A stretch of DNA of 64,000 nucleotides from Magicicada septendecula (taxonomy: Eukaryota > Arthropoda > Insecta > Hemiptera > Cicadidae): positions 254,613,542-254,677,541 of the forward strand of contig CM068375.1 in assembly GCA_034769895.1 (NCBI GenBank), written 5' to 3'. Under the pieces are notes generated by a model. The model worked only from the letters and a program-made list of their open reading frames with translations, was not told the DNA's origin and searched no databases. Made by a program: the position numbers and the translations under genes. How positions within the stretch are numbered: position 1 is the stretch's first letter; each line of letters starts with the position of its first letter. Positions 8,626-20,878 of this stretch are shown in pieces.

Positions 8626-9849
8626 ATGGATCCCAGTCAGATGATGGAAGCTTTACAAACACTGCTGCGGCAGACGCAGGAAGAAGCAGAAAGACGACAA
8701 AAAGAAGAACGAATACAAGAAAGAGAAGAAGCAGAAAGACGACAAAAAGAAGAACGAATACAAGAAAGAGAAGAAGCTGAGGAACGTCAGAAAACACTAA
8801 TGCTAGAAACAGAAGAAAGACAAAAAGATAAAACGGAAGCTCTCTTTGAAACTATGCACAAACAGTTGCAAGAACATAGTACCGCAGAATTGGGTCTCCT
8901 ACGAGATGAGCTTAATAAACAAGTTACTAAAATATCGGAGGTACAAGAATCAATGACATTAAAAATAGCGGAAGTAGAAAAATCTGTCTTGACTGTGGAA
9001 GAAATTGTCAACAAAAATATCTGCAGTAGAAGACTCGATTACAAATATAAAAGAGCAGATTAAAAATGAAGTCGAGCAAAGTCTGAAATTACAACCAAAA
9101 CAACTTTGTGAACAGACTGTACCAATGATAAAGACAGAAAAAGACGCAGAAAATAAGTCAATAGAGAAAGTAACTTTGCCTTCAGTAGGGACAGTTCATG
9201 TCAAAGCTCCAAACTTTGACAGAAGCAGTCACTGGGCAACGTACCTCCGCCAATTTGAAGCTGCTGCATGCGCAAATAATTGGACAGAGAAAGACAAGGC
9301 AGTCTCACTCGTTCTCTCATTAAAAGGACCCGCGGCAGAATTACTACAGAAAGTGCCACCTGACAGCCAGAACATCTATGCCGAGTTGATAAAAGCTCTA
9401 GAATTACGGTAGGGGTGATAAACATTTGCGAGATGTGTACTGCACCCAGTTGAGAGCAAGGCGACAGCATTCCGGGGAGAGTCTTCAAGAGTTTGAAGCA
9501 AGTATTGACAGACTAATTAGACTGGCCTATCCTGAAGCGCCAGAAGATTTTCGAACGCGTTTTGCGATGCAGACATTTACTGCCGGTGTCCGAGATAACG
9601 AACTACAGCAAGTGTTACGAATGGCAAGACACCAGAACAGTGCGGACGCCCTGGTACATGCTTTGCAATTTGAGGCCGCCAAATCAGCGTCTGGTTGGAC
9701 AAGTCATAAAGTGCGCGCTAAAAGATCGCGACGGCACAGACGATGAGGAAGAACAGGGAACAGAGGCTCGACGGTCGGCGCCACAGAATAAAATAAGAAA
9801 GGATGGAAGACCGAAGTGTTATAGATGTGGGAAACCTGGACATCTATAA
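8626..9849 (+). pseudogene. gag: gag of D, broken, unit 1
   Basis: The ATG at 8626 starts a Gag polyprotein now spread over four frames: 8626-9063, about 9005-9412, 9426-9746 and about 9700-9849. The N-terminus is a Glu/Arg/Gln-rich coiled coil with a 15-residue block repeated twice (8680-8724, 8725-8769). The capsid-type region (HWATYLRQFEAAACANNW, then the LQEFEASIDRLIRLAYPEAP stretch) is typical of Ty3/gypsy Gag. A CCHC zinc knuckle, CYRCGKPGHL followed by RDC, sits at the end and is interrupted by a TAA at 9847 between its His and last Cys. Frame changes near 9040, 9415 and 9710 are shared with the second unit, so they are older than the duplication. Gag would form the particle and bind the RNA. 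Confidence 0.88.
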
Positions 9850-9911
9850 CGAGATTGTCGGGTTAGAATTCAGCAGCAGGGAAACAAGCAGTAGTCGGTA
9901 CAACGGGGCGT

Positions 9912-12900
9912 GTGCTGACTAACTGGAGGAACGAAGCCCCTAGACAATACGCAATTTCTACACTTCAGAAAAACAGCGGGAGCTTGGTAGTTACCGGATT
10001 TTTTCAAGAAAGGCCAACCTCGATTACAGTTGACACAGGCGCAACAGTTTCTATTGTGCGCCCCGACGTGGTGAAAGATCTCAAGCCAATCTGGTGCTCT
10101 TGCAGCTTGCTAACAGCTACTGGACGGCCTGTAGAAGTGTATGGAAAAGTGGAGATACACCTACGCCTCGGTAGACTTGAGTTTAATCATCAAGTACTTG
10201 TTGCAGACATTGTGGATGAAGCAATTCTTGGTGTGGACGTTATGAACGCATAGGGATTTATAGTAGACTTCAAAAACAATGTCTTGAGAATTGGAGGCGA
10301 AGAGGTAATGCTATCAACAATGACGACAGCAGAAAAATCGATGGACGTCATAAACCAAGTGGCCGTAACTGTTCCGCCAAACTCCGAAAAGATCATCATG
10401 GTTAGAACTGCGGTAGATACTACGGGCAATCAGTGCTCTATATTCGAACCCCAGGTAGTCAGCACACCGGGCATACTAATTGCCAGAAGTTTAGTAAAAC
10501 CTGACGAAACCGGAAACGTACCTATTAGAGTGGCGAATGTTTTGGATCAAGCTATCACTTTACAAAGCAATACGCTCCTAGGCAAATTGACTCCTGTGGC
10601 CTGGGTAGCCGGAATAACGCAACGAAGATCCAGTTCTTCGGATACTTCTAAATTACCAGAGGAACTGCAAGAATTATTGAACAGATCTTCTAACAACCTC
10701 TCAAGTGGTGAGGTAAAAGAACTCGGACAGTTTTTACACGAATTCAAAGATTGTTTTGCAGTTCGGGGACAGTCACTGGGAAGAACCTCTCTTGTGCAAC
10801 ATCGCATCAATACCGGGGACACAACACCAATACGCCAACCTCCTCGAAGGCCTCCATTATCTAAACAAGAGGAGATGTCTCGGTTAGTACAGGACATGTT
10901 GACAGAGGGAGTAATCGAACCTTCGTCAAGTGCTTGGTCTTCCCCTGTAGTGCTGGTAGCGAAGAAGGATGGTGGATTGCATTTCTACGTAGACTACCGG
11001 AGGTTAAATGACGTTACAAAGAAAGACTGCTATCCATTACCTCGCGTTGACGATACACTCGACACGTTGTCCGGAGCACAGTGGTTTTCCACATTGGACC
11101 TGAAGAGTGGATATTGGCAAGTGGGTCTTCATCAAGAAGACAAGGAAAAGACCGCTTTCTCGACCCCAAGTGGCTTATTCCAATTTAACGTCATGCCATT
11201 TGGACTCTGTAATGCACCGGCAACATTTGAGAGATTGATGGACCTGATACTCCGAGGCCTGACGTGGAAAACTTGCCTTGTTTACTTAGACGATGTCATA
11301 GTGATCGGGAAGACTTTCGAAGATCATTTGGAAAACCTTAAGGAAGTTCTAACTAGAATTCACGGTGCACAACTGAAGCTGAGCCCGCAGAAGTGTTCTC
11401 TATTCCAGAAGGAAGTACAGTATTTGGGCCATCTGGTTTCGGCAGCGGGCGTTAGCATGGATCCTAATAAAGTATACACCGTAAGAGACTGGCCAGTTCC
11501 GAAGAATAAACACGAAGCTCGGAGTTTCCTGGGGTTATGCTCATATTACCGACGTTTTGTGAAATGCTTCGCTACTATTGCTAAACCACTACATGAGCTA
11601 ACGGAAAATAAACGAAACTTCCAGTGGTCGAGAGAGTGTGAACAAGCATTTAGAACGTTGAAGATTGCATTATGTTCGCAGCCAATTCTCGCTTTTCCAG
11701 CTTCCGAAGGGAAGTACACCGTAGACACAGACGCAAGCAATAGTGGTCTAGGAGCAGTTTTGTCTCAAGTGCAGAACGGTGAAGAACGAGTAATAGCGTA
11801 TTACAGCAAGACGCTTTCTAAACCAGAGAGAAATTATTGTGTTACAAGAAGGGAGTTGTTGGCAACTGTCAGAGCTTTGGAGCACTTCTATAAATACCTC
11901 TATGGGAGAGAGTTTTCACTACGTACTGACCATGCTGCACTTGCATGGCTCTTGAGATTTAAAAATCCGGAAGGACAGTTGGCAAGGTGGCTCGAACGTC
12001 TGCAAGAGTACAACTTCAAGGTACAACATCGGCGGGGGCGCCTGCACGGTAATGCAGATGGCTTATCACGAAGACCATGCCCGGAAGACTGCCGACATTG
12101 CCACAGAAAGGAAGAACAAAACCCAAGCGAACATGTTCAAGCCATCACTGTAGATTTCCTGGCTGATGGCTGGACAACACAAGACTGTCGACAAGAACAG
12201 ACGACTGATGAAGACATTGGACCGATCTTGACAGCAAAAGAGGAAGGTCGCCGCCCGGATTGGCAAGATATCTGCCATGGTTCCGAAGTGCTGAAGGGCT
12301 ACTGGGCACAATGGGAATCTCTCACCTTAGAAAACGGATTGCTGAAAAGGGCTTGGGAAAGTGCAGATGGACGAGACGTGGTCATGCAGTTGATAGTTCC
12401 CCGAAGTAAAGTGCAGTCTGTTTTGAAGGAGATGCATGATGGAACATCTGGAGGCCATCTTGGCGTTAACAAAACCCTTGACAAAATACGGAAGCGATTC
12501 TATTGGCTTCATCTTCGCCACGACGTAGAGGAATGGGTTCGGACGTGTGAAATATATGCTGCAAGCAAGGGCCCACAAACCAGAAGCAGGGGAAAAATGA
12601 GACAGTATAACGTTGGACAACCTTTCGAGAGAATTGCCATAGACATTGCTGGACCATTCCCAGTTACTGACGATGGAAACCGGTACATCATGGTTGTAGG
12701 TGACTACTTTACTAAGTGGGTGGAAGCCTATGCAATTCCAAATCAGGAGGTTACCACTGTGGCAAAGCAGTTAGTTCACAACTTCTGTTGCCGTTATGGA
12801 GCCCCTATGGAAATCCATACGGATCAAGGGAGAAATTTCGAATCAGGAGTGTTTAAAGAATTATGCCGTCTACTTGGAGTTCGAAAGACCAGGACAACGC

Positions 12901-13496
12901 CTCTGCATCCTCAGTCGGACGGGATGGTTGAGAGATTCAACAGGACACTTGAGCAGCATCTTTCGAAAGTTGTTGACGAGAACCAAACAGACTGGGACCA
13001 ACGTATACCACTATTCCTTATGGCGTATAGGTCATCAGTACATGACACAACCGGCATGACTCCAGCAAAATTGGTGTTTGGGCGGGAGATTCGTCTTCCT
13101 GGAGACTTGATGTTTGGATCACCTGAGACTCAGTCCCAAGAGCCAAAGAACTATTCCACGCAATTAGAAAACCAACTGCGAGAAATGAATCGCTTGGTAA
13201 GAGGACGGCTGAAGATTGCCAGTGATAAAATGAAAACTCGGTATGACATTCGCAGCAACAGTGTGGGTTTCCAAGAAGGAGATCAGGTCTGGTTGTTCAG
13301 TCCAAAGCGCCGTCGTGGTCGCTCACCTAAGCTTCAGTCTAACTGGGAAGGACCCTACACTGTAAAAAAAAGGATTAACGATGTTGTTTATCGGATTCAA
13401 CAGGAAGGACAGCGAAAGTTCAAGGTCGTCCACCTAGATCGCCTGGCTAAATACAAACTTAGAGACGCTTTGCCAGTTCGGGACGAACAGGCTTAA
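9912..13496 (+). pseudogene. pol: pol of D: protease, RT, RNase H, integrase; one in-frame stop, unit 1
   Basis: One frame runs from about 9912 to 13496 with a single TAG at 10251. Before it lies the aspartic protease (VDTGATVSIV). The remaining 1070 residues hold RT with YLDD at residues 334-337, RNase H starting at VDTDASNSG (about 480), the integrase zinc region (about 728-758), the integrase triad D787, D847, E883 (35 residues between the last two) and a C-terminal GPY/F-type segment (WEGPYTVKKR). Order and motifs are Ty3/gypsy. The second Cys pair of the HHCC finger reads CEIY instead of the usual C-x2-C in both units, and VDYRR is preceded by Tyr here but Cys in unit 2. With the stop and the lost Cys it is probably inactive. 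Confidence 0.92.
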
Positions 13497-13505
13497 GGAG
13501 GGGGC
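13495..13505 (+). other. Polypurine tract of D, unit 1
   Basis: AAGGAGGGGGC directly follows the pol stop and ends two bases before the 3' LTR. It is the expected plus-strand primer. Confidence 0.85.
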
Positions 13506-13507
13506 AG

Positions 13508-14082
13508 TGCTACGACAGCACAGAACAATCTACGCGTTTATCGAATGTGCCAGAAAGATCTCGACGTAAGCGTGTGGTGTACGTGCTACTAGACGCATTT
13601 TGCGAGAATCGTCTCGACTGTGCCGGGCTTCGCTCGGTCTGTGTCAAGGCCGTAGTAATTACGTAATTCACGAGAGATAAGACGCAGTTTGGAAGCTTCT
13701 GGTGTGTGAGCGTGACTATAAATACATCGCGTAGCGGCCTTAGTTTTGAGTTCAATGCGAGATATTGGTTAGTGCGGTTCGAGAGTATTAGTGCGATATA
13801 TTTCCAGAGCGGTTCGAGTTATTACTGTGTACGTTCAAGTAGTTATTATTGAAGTGTTGCGTTTTATAATCAGACGGTATAATTGTAATACAATTGAGTT
13901 TTAATATTTGTGGACATTTTATTGCGTGTGTACAATTTTCATTTGATTTGTTGTAGAGACTGTGTTGTTAATTACGAACTGTTTTACTGTAACAATTAAA
14001 GGTGTGATTAGTGACTTAATTGGTGTCTTGTACTTATTTTGTTTCCACTGTACCTACGACGATCGAATAGACCGTCGTAACA
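13508..14082 (+). repeat. 3' LTR of D, unit 1
   Basis: This 575-bp LTR is near-identical to 7956-8536 and ends GTCGTAACA, followed by the target duplication ATAT. Confidence 0.93.
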
Positions 14083-14143
14083 ATATGTTGGTGAATAGAA
14101 ACAGTATTTAATAAATTTGATATTTTTATATAGATATATATAT

Positions 14144-16968
14144 TATAACATCGCCAAATTCAGATCAGTTTTGATAACAATATGTATGTAAAAAACGCTA
14201 AAAAACAATGTATGTTAATGAATAAATAATGAAGAGAATAAAAACGTAAAAAGTAATTAAGAAAGAAGGAGAAAGAATTATAAACCAAAAGTGATTATTA
14301 AAGAAACTCAACGACTAGACTGACAGACAAACGACTTTGACCCAACCCCAGAGATTGGCCAGCTAAGAACCAAAATAAAGTAAACAAGATGAGAAGTGAA
14401 GGAGAAGAAAATGAGAACAAAGAGGGAACAAACCAACGTTGAAGAAAATAAAATGAAACACGTCAAGAAAACGCAGACAAGGAATAAAGAATAGAGAAGT
14501 GAGGAATAATGTAATCAAAAATAATAAAGAAAATGAAACCGGTAAAGAACCAAAATAATTAATGAATGTTAGTATTGATTGAATGACAATTGTAAATAGT
14601 CATTAATAAAAAACGATAGCTAAAAATACACTAGCCAAAGAGTTAGGAGTACATGTAAGTGGTTAGGTTATATAATATAATAAGTGTTAATTAACTGTAT
14701 AAACAATTGTTTATGAATAGGAGATGGATTGGGTAATTATCCCGAACATTACTTACTTACTTACTAGCCAACGCCCACCCTTGGCTGTTGGGCCATTAGG
14801 CGGCGCACTGACCAGTAGAGACGTGAGAGCCTTGCCGTACCATCTTCGTCTTGGACTTGCGTGTCTGAGATCAAGGCTGGACATGTAATTAGGTGATCCG
14901 CATTCATGGAAGCGTATCCACAGAGAACACATTCAGGAGACGACAACATGCCAATGCGGTGCAGGTGGGAGGCCAGGTAGTCATGACCGGTTGTAGTTCT
15001 AAATCCCAAACATAGACCTAAATGTTATATGATGAAAGGGTAGTAATTAATAGCCATATTGTTGACATTGGCAGAATAAATAAATGAGAAAAGAAAGCAA
15101 TGTTTGAGTTATAAAAAAGAAAACCGTTAGTAAATAATTAGCAAGAAATATGGAATAACACAGTTGTAACACACAAAAATCGCACAAAGACTGAACCAAA
15201 ACACCTCCATAGATAATAAACCTAATTATAAAAACAAAATAACGATCTAGGACAAAATGAGATATAATGTGTATGAAACAATCAAAAACCAGTAATGGCT
15301 ACTTAGACTTGAAACAGGCCTAACGGTCAAACATAAACAAATACTAATTGTATGAAAATAGCCAAGTAATTAATAAATCCAAGGTGACTAATTAACCAAG
15401 GATAAATGGTAAATATTATTAACAACAAAATATTAAAATAAGGAGTTATGTAAACAGAAAAATGTAATTAGTAAGTATTAAATTAATTGTAAACTTATAA
15501 AACATGAAAAACCCAATATTGTGGGATACCAAAATAATCTTTGTGAGAAAATACAAATGACAGTGCTAATAATTAATACTTAAGAAGGAAGATAAGAGAA
15601 GGAAGGAAGTCAGAAGATATAGGAAGATTTGAAAAAAATTCAAATTTTGATAACAATGGATTTATATCAAGCTAGCCCAATCAGAATACTTTGGTAACCA
15701 TGGAAACCACGGTTGAAGACAAAATTACCGTTGAATATCATTACTCAGAAAGTGACGCTCCGGAAAAACAGACGCCAGAATTCAGAACAACCTATTTTCT
15801 TATTCAAAATGTTTTAAAAGTCAAACAAATTATCAAAATTGAACGAGAAGGAGGCTGACTATCACTGAACTCAATTACCTGATGGAGAAGATGTTTTATG
15901 TCAAGACGAAGTGAATAAATGAATCTAAATACTTTGAAAAAGATGCCCGAATAAACGAAAACTGAATTATATTGCGGCCACATTCCTTCAGTCCAGACCA
16001 ACAGATTAATCACATGCTACGAGGCTGTTAAGTATCCAATAAATTATCTAATCTTCCGAAATAACGCACTTTGAATATTTCTCATTATATTCTGAAATAT
16101 CACTGAATCAATTTTATTCTCTTTCAAAGATTAAATAAAAATATTAAGACACTGTATATTGGTCAAATTATAAAGATAACCTAGCATTAATGTACGAACC
16201 TTTAAAACACTTATACTACACTTCAACAAACCAGTTATAGTTACACATTATCATATTTAAGTAGAAACATTGTAAGGTTGTGTATTTTTATTATTGTAAT
16301 TGCATCTGAGCCTTTCAACGTGATCAAAAGAATCCAAAATATTTGAACGAAATTATTTGTTTACCACTTTGGTAGGACGACATACTGTATGTTAGTCACG
16401 TTCAAAATCGATTGTAAAACCCAGAGAGAAAAAGTCTCATAAAGAAATAACCGGTGCAAAATTATATAAGAAATCAAATATAGCTTGTGTCTATGAAAAC
16501 AGTAATATCAAATCGCTAATAAATCAATACTGTGTATACAAAAATGTGTTTTATTTCCAGTAGGAAAGTGTATTCTTAAAATTATATTTTACAGCGAACG
16601 TCTCTGACGTGATAACTAGCGCTCAAGCAGCGAATACGGCAACTGCCGGCTCGATCATACAACTCGATAAACGGCGGGACAAATTGAATCCTTCACACCG
16701 TCTGAGCAGAATCGCTGATAATAAGACATTTTTAATTGTTTTTATTAAACAATTTGGCGCCACCCGGGAATTATACACTCCTAGTGAATCTCAGATCGGG
16801 ACTACGATACCTGGTTATCCGTACATTCGCTACGGACTCAAGCATCGTAAGTTACGTTACCGAGCGAGGACGAATTGGTAAGACACAAATACACAAGTTA
16901 CACTCTGACACACTTCAACATTTTACAGAATACGTTAAGAACGACGGAAGTAGACGGTTATACACTAT
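14144..16968 (+). repeat. 5' LTR of E, unit 1
   Basis: It is alignable with the 3' LTR from TATAACATCG to GTTATAGTTACACA (16241). Beyond that the 3' copy is missing, so the right edge is set by the primer-site candidate at 16973. It lacks about 620 bp present in the 3' LTR (23250-23870) and contains a 255-bp non-LTR insertion. A 52-codon frame at 15700-15858 is interrupted by TAA in both 3' LTRs and is not considered a gene. Confidence 0.7.
14739..15011 (-). mobile_element. 5'-truncated non-LTR retrotransposon in the E 5' LTR, unit 1
   Basis: The insertion spans 14748-15002 and is flanked by near-identical 9-bp duplications, ATCCCGAAC (14739) and ATCCCAAAC (15003). The E 3' LTR shows the empty site at 23930. 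On the minus strand it encodes the C-terminal end of a non-LTR ORF2: GLTCH-like TTTGHDYLASHLHRIGM, then C-x2-C...H...C (CVLCGYASMNADHLITCPAL), stop near 14764. It ends in a (TAAG)n tail. This is the usual cysteine-rich C-terminus of insect LINE elements; the clade is not determined. Confidence 0.8.
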
Positions 16969-16972
16969 AAAT

Positions 16973-16992
16973 TGGCGACCAACTGGTGGGAC
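16973..16992 (+). other. Candidate primer binding site of E, unit 1
   Basis: TGGCGACCAACTGGTGGGAC lies shortly before gag and resembles a lysine-tRNA site with small indels. The LTR end next to it is unclear: GTTATA, the inverted match of the start TATAAC, lies 10 bp upstream. A second candidate, TGGCGCCACCCGGGA, lies near 16754. Confidence 0.4.
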
Positions 16993-17044
16993 TAGAAGAA
17001 AGGAAGATATGAAATTCTAGCGGCGGTCACGAAAGGAGATCAAG

Positions 17045-18926
17045 ATGCATACAAGAGGATTATCGAAAAAATTGGCGAAGGACAAAGAGATGGAAGAAAA
17101 TAGAGGGGAAGAAGAGGAAGGAACATCGATCGAAGAAGTGGAGACAACAATAACCACAACAGAACCAACCAAAGATAAAGAAATGGAACTACAGGCGGGT
17201 GACAAGGGAGAAGATAGAGGAGAACATACTAAAATTAATGGAAATGATGAATAATATGAACAATAAATTAGACAAGAATGAGGAGAGTATGAATAGTATG
17301 AAGAAGGAAACCAATAAAATTTTTAAGAAACAGGAGGAGAAATTCGACAGCATGAAAGAAGAAACGAACGACAATTTTCAGAAGCACAAGGAAGAATTGA
17401 GACAAACCATTAACAAAAATAACGAAACCCTCCAACAACAGCTGAAGGTGATCAATGAAATAACTAAGGAAGAAATGAAGCAGCAGGTGATCCAACAATT
17501 AAGGGAGTATCGAGAAGAAACCACACAACAAATCACCGTAACAAATGAGAAATTAGAGGAGACGTTGGAGAGACTGGAGAAGACCAACGAAACTGTTTCT
17601 GAAGTCCGTGAGGAAGTACTCAATAAAATGAACAACCTCGAAGGAGAAAATAAAAGGAGAATTGAGGAATGCCACGAAGAAACAGCCAAATGATGTGAAC
17701 AGATGGACCAGGACATACATCTAGTCCGGGAAGAGAACCAGAAGGAGATACCATCTGTACGAAGACCTGGGAGAAGTAATGGAAGGGGTGTACAGCAATT
17801 TGAATAAAATAGACAGCAAAGGAGACAAAAACAAACAAAGGATTGACGAGATGCACAAACTAGAAGAATCATTACGGGAAGAAGTGGACGCCTGGCGTGA
17901 CCGGCCATGTAACAGTAACCATATCATTCACACGGACAATAAGGATACGATCAAGTTCCGTAATTATAAAAGGAACCCTATTGAATTCCTGAAGAGGGTG
18001 GAAGAGTTAATAATAAAAAATCGAGAGACCCGATGGACAACAGTGAGAGGAATGCTGGATGAAATGTTCAAAGAAACCTACGACAACTGGTGGACTGCCA
18101 CAAGACCAGACATCCAAAGCATTCAAGAATTTAAGACCCAATTCAAGGCTAAATACTGGTCTGAATCGACTCAGAACATGGTCCGCAACAACCTAAGCAA
18201 CGGGAGGTATGAGAGTCAAAATGGACAATCTCTCACATCCTACTTCCTGGGAAAGATCTGCATGGCAAGAAATTTGGAACCACGCATCCCAGAAGAGTGT
18301 CTTGTGATACAATTGTCTTACCATTACGATGACGCCATACAAAAAGCACGGATGTACAGCCAGGTAAAGACCATTCAAGACATGGCTAGTTTGTTAGAGA
18401 GCCATGAGCACAATTGGCAATACAGGAAAAATAGAGTCTCAAGCTTCAGAAGTAATAGAGTAAACGAAGGACCATCATCACCAAACCAACAGGGGGATAA
18501 TAAGCCACCACAAAACAACCCTAATAATTATCAAGGGAACCAACGGGGCAATAATATACCCAGAAACCTCAAAAGAAATGGGAATAATAATAACAATTTC
18601 GGAACAACTACAGGGGTAACTACCCACAGAATGGTCATAACTATTATCGCCCTGGAAACGGTAATAATAACAACAACCAAGGATACCGGCCACAGGTAAA
18701 TTACATAAGAGGACGAAGACAACGGAGTCCAGGAAGAAACTATTCCCAAACTAACTATCGACGAACGTACTTTAATCAGGTACCCGACACAACAAGCCAC
18801 CCATTCGAAGAAAGTACCAGGAACGACGTAGATAACAGGAATAATCGACAGGAGCCAATCACTAACCAACCATTAAACACTAATGAAGTTAGAGATAATG
18901 AGGAGAACCCTCATTTAAACGCCTAA
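17045..18926 (+). pseudogene. gag: gag of E, broken, unit 1
   Basis: The ATG at 17045 starts an acidic 69-residue segment. The frame changes near 17200 into a 164-residue coiled coil rich in Glu, Lys and Gln (17199-17693). After a TGA at 17691 another frame from about 17779 gives a capsid-like region (FRNYKRNPIEFLKRVEELII, then WWTATRPDIQSIQEFKTQF). The last part is Asn/Gly/Arg-rich and needs a further frame change near 18600 to continue to the TAA at 18924. There is no CCHC knuckle; the basic Asn/Arg-rich tail probably binds RNA instead. Both units share the breaks. Confidence 0.8.
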
Positions 18927-19040
18927 GGTCAGTGAAAACTGTGAACAGCCCATCACTGAACCAATCTCTTGGGGAATGCAAGACGACAGAAAATATAATC
19001 ACTATAATACAGACAAATTATCTAAAAAATATGAGACGAG

Positions 19041-20878
19041 TTGATTGAAGAAAGTAGTCAACCAATGCCTAGCCGAAACAGTGAGATAGTGTACATAAAT
19101 GCCCAAATAAATGGAGTCATGTCAACATTAATGATCGATACTGGATCTAATATATCTTTAATTGACCAAGTAGAGTTAAGCAGACTACAACAGGAAAGTA
19201 GTATACCTATACCAACTCTACCAATAAACAATGTGACCATCATCAGTGCTACTGGCAGACAAAACAAAACTGTCAGGAAACAAGTGTCCCTGGAACTTAA
19301 AAGTAAAGGCCTAACATTCACTATGTCTTTTCTTGTTGCCAGTGGCCTGCCATTCTCAATACTTGTTGGATGTGATGTACTCCGACAATACTCTGCCATA
19401 ACTGATCTGCGGCAAGGAGAAGTGTCACTAAACACTGAACATGGAATATGGACAAGTATAGTGAAGGGTAGTAACTTACCTTCAAGAACCAACTGTTGCA
19501 CCATGTTACAAAACAATTATTGTCACCAATCACATGGAAGGATAGGAAATGAATGGAAGGATGAAGAAATATGGTCAAACAAGCTGGAGGAGACCAGACA
19601 ATTCCAAAGAGAAGTACGAGATCAACAGATTAGTGTTCACCAGTCAGAGGATCTCATAAACATTTATAATAAATATAGACACATTTTTTCTGATGCCCCG
19701 GGCAAGGTAAAAGATTACCAATGTAAAATCATATTCAAAGAGCCCGTTGATTTTAAGAAAAAATCTTACCCTATCGCCTACTCTCAAAGGAATGCAGTAA
19801 GAGCAGAGATCGACCAGATGATGGAAGATGATATAATAGAATTAAGCCATTCACCATATACCAGTCCAATAGTGGCGATACCGAAAAAGGATGGAAAAGT
19901 AAGAATATGCCTCGATGCTAGAGAGATCAATAAAATGATCGTAAATGATAGAACATCCCCAGGCGAAACTGAAGAGATTCCCAAGAAGTTCCAAAGTACT
20001 AAATACATCAGCGCATGGGATACAGTATGTGGATGCTGGCAGGTGGAGCTACATCCGAACAGTAGAAAATACTTAGCTTTTCTGTTCGATGGGAGAAACT
20101 ACCAATTCAAAAGACTGCCATTCGGACTGATCAATTTGGTTGCAGTATTTGTCAAGTGTATGGATCAGATATTGGGACAAGAGGTACTTAATTTTACTAC
20201 TGTATACATAGATGACTTGTTGATCACCTCATCAAATTGGCAAGAACACTGTGATAGAGTGGAAACAGTTTTGAAAAAATTATCAGATAACCATATTACC
20301 CTTAAGCTGGATAAATCAAAATTCATAGCCAGCAAGGTACAATTTTTAGGTTTTAATCTGACAGAAGAAGGCATCCCCCTTCATCAGAGAAAGTTGAAGC
20401 AATACAACGATTCCCCACACCTAAAACTAAAAAACAGCTACAGTCTTTCCTTGGAATATGCAATTATTATCGGAAATTCCAGGACAATTATTCCAAGCTA
20501 ACAGCACAATTTCAAAAACAGTTATCCGCTAAAAATTAATGGACATGGGGAGCCGAACAAGACGAAGTGTTTGAACAAATAAAAGAGAAATTTTTAAACA
20601 CCGTCATTTTACGCCATCCAGATTTCAAAAAGCCATTCTTCATAAACTGTGATGCGAGCGACGTTAGTGTCGGCGTTGTATTATATCAAGAAGTTGATAA
20701 GGGGCAACATATGGTCATAAGCTTTGCAAGTAGAACCTTAAATGTATGTGAAAGGAATTACCACGTCACGGAGAAGAAACTACTTAGTGTTGTGTTCACC
20801 TGCAACAAGTTCAGGACGTACATTTTAGGATACAACATAACCGTGCTACTACCAAGAAAATTATCGAAATCATATTAA
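19041..20878 (+). pseudogene. pol: pol of E: protease, RT and partial RNase H, broken, unit 1
   Basis: The frame from 19041 contains a retroviral-type aspartic protease (MIDTGSNISLIDQ, Asp at residue 33) and a Ty3/gypsy RT with DGKVRICLDAREINK and YIDD at residues 389-392 (YVDD in unit 2). The frame breaks near 20400. The true continuation (QSFLGICNYYRKF) meets a TAA near 20537, and RNase H resumes at 20567 with FFINCDASDVSVGVVLYQ. RNase H is cut off after GYNITVL, where a deletion joins it to the integrase. Its last catalytic Asp is lost. The product is non-functional. Confidence 0.88.

Larger units (their letters stand above)
7956..14082 (+). mobile_element. Element D: complete Ty3/gypsy-type LTR retrotransposon, unit 1
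   Basis: This 6,127-bp element has LTRs of 581 and 575 bp, a leucine-tRNA primer site, gag, protease, RT, RNase H and integrase in Ty3/gypsy order, a polypurine tract and a 4-bp target duplication ATAT (7952-7955 and 14083-14086). It is richer in GC than its surroundings. The coding region is broken at several places, so it is not autonomous now. Confidence 0.95.

Noticed and set aside
8543-8797. Minus-strand frame with Leu/Phe/Val runs resembling membrane segments opposite D gag
   Set aside because: It is the mirror image of the Glu/Lys-rich coiled coil on the plus strand; the same holds for similar frames opposite the E gag.
15700-15858. 52-codon frame in the E 5' LTR
   Set aside because: Both E 3' LTRs have a TAA in it and no similarity is recognised.
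15880-15960. Hammerhead-ribozyme-like CTGATGG-AGAAG in the E LTR
   Set aside because: The conserved core CTGATGA with a following GAAA and closing stems is not present.
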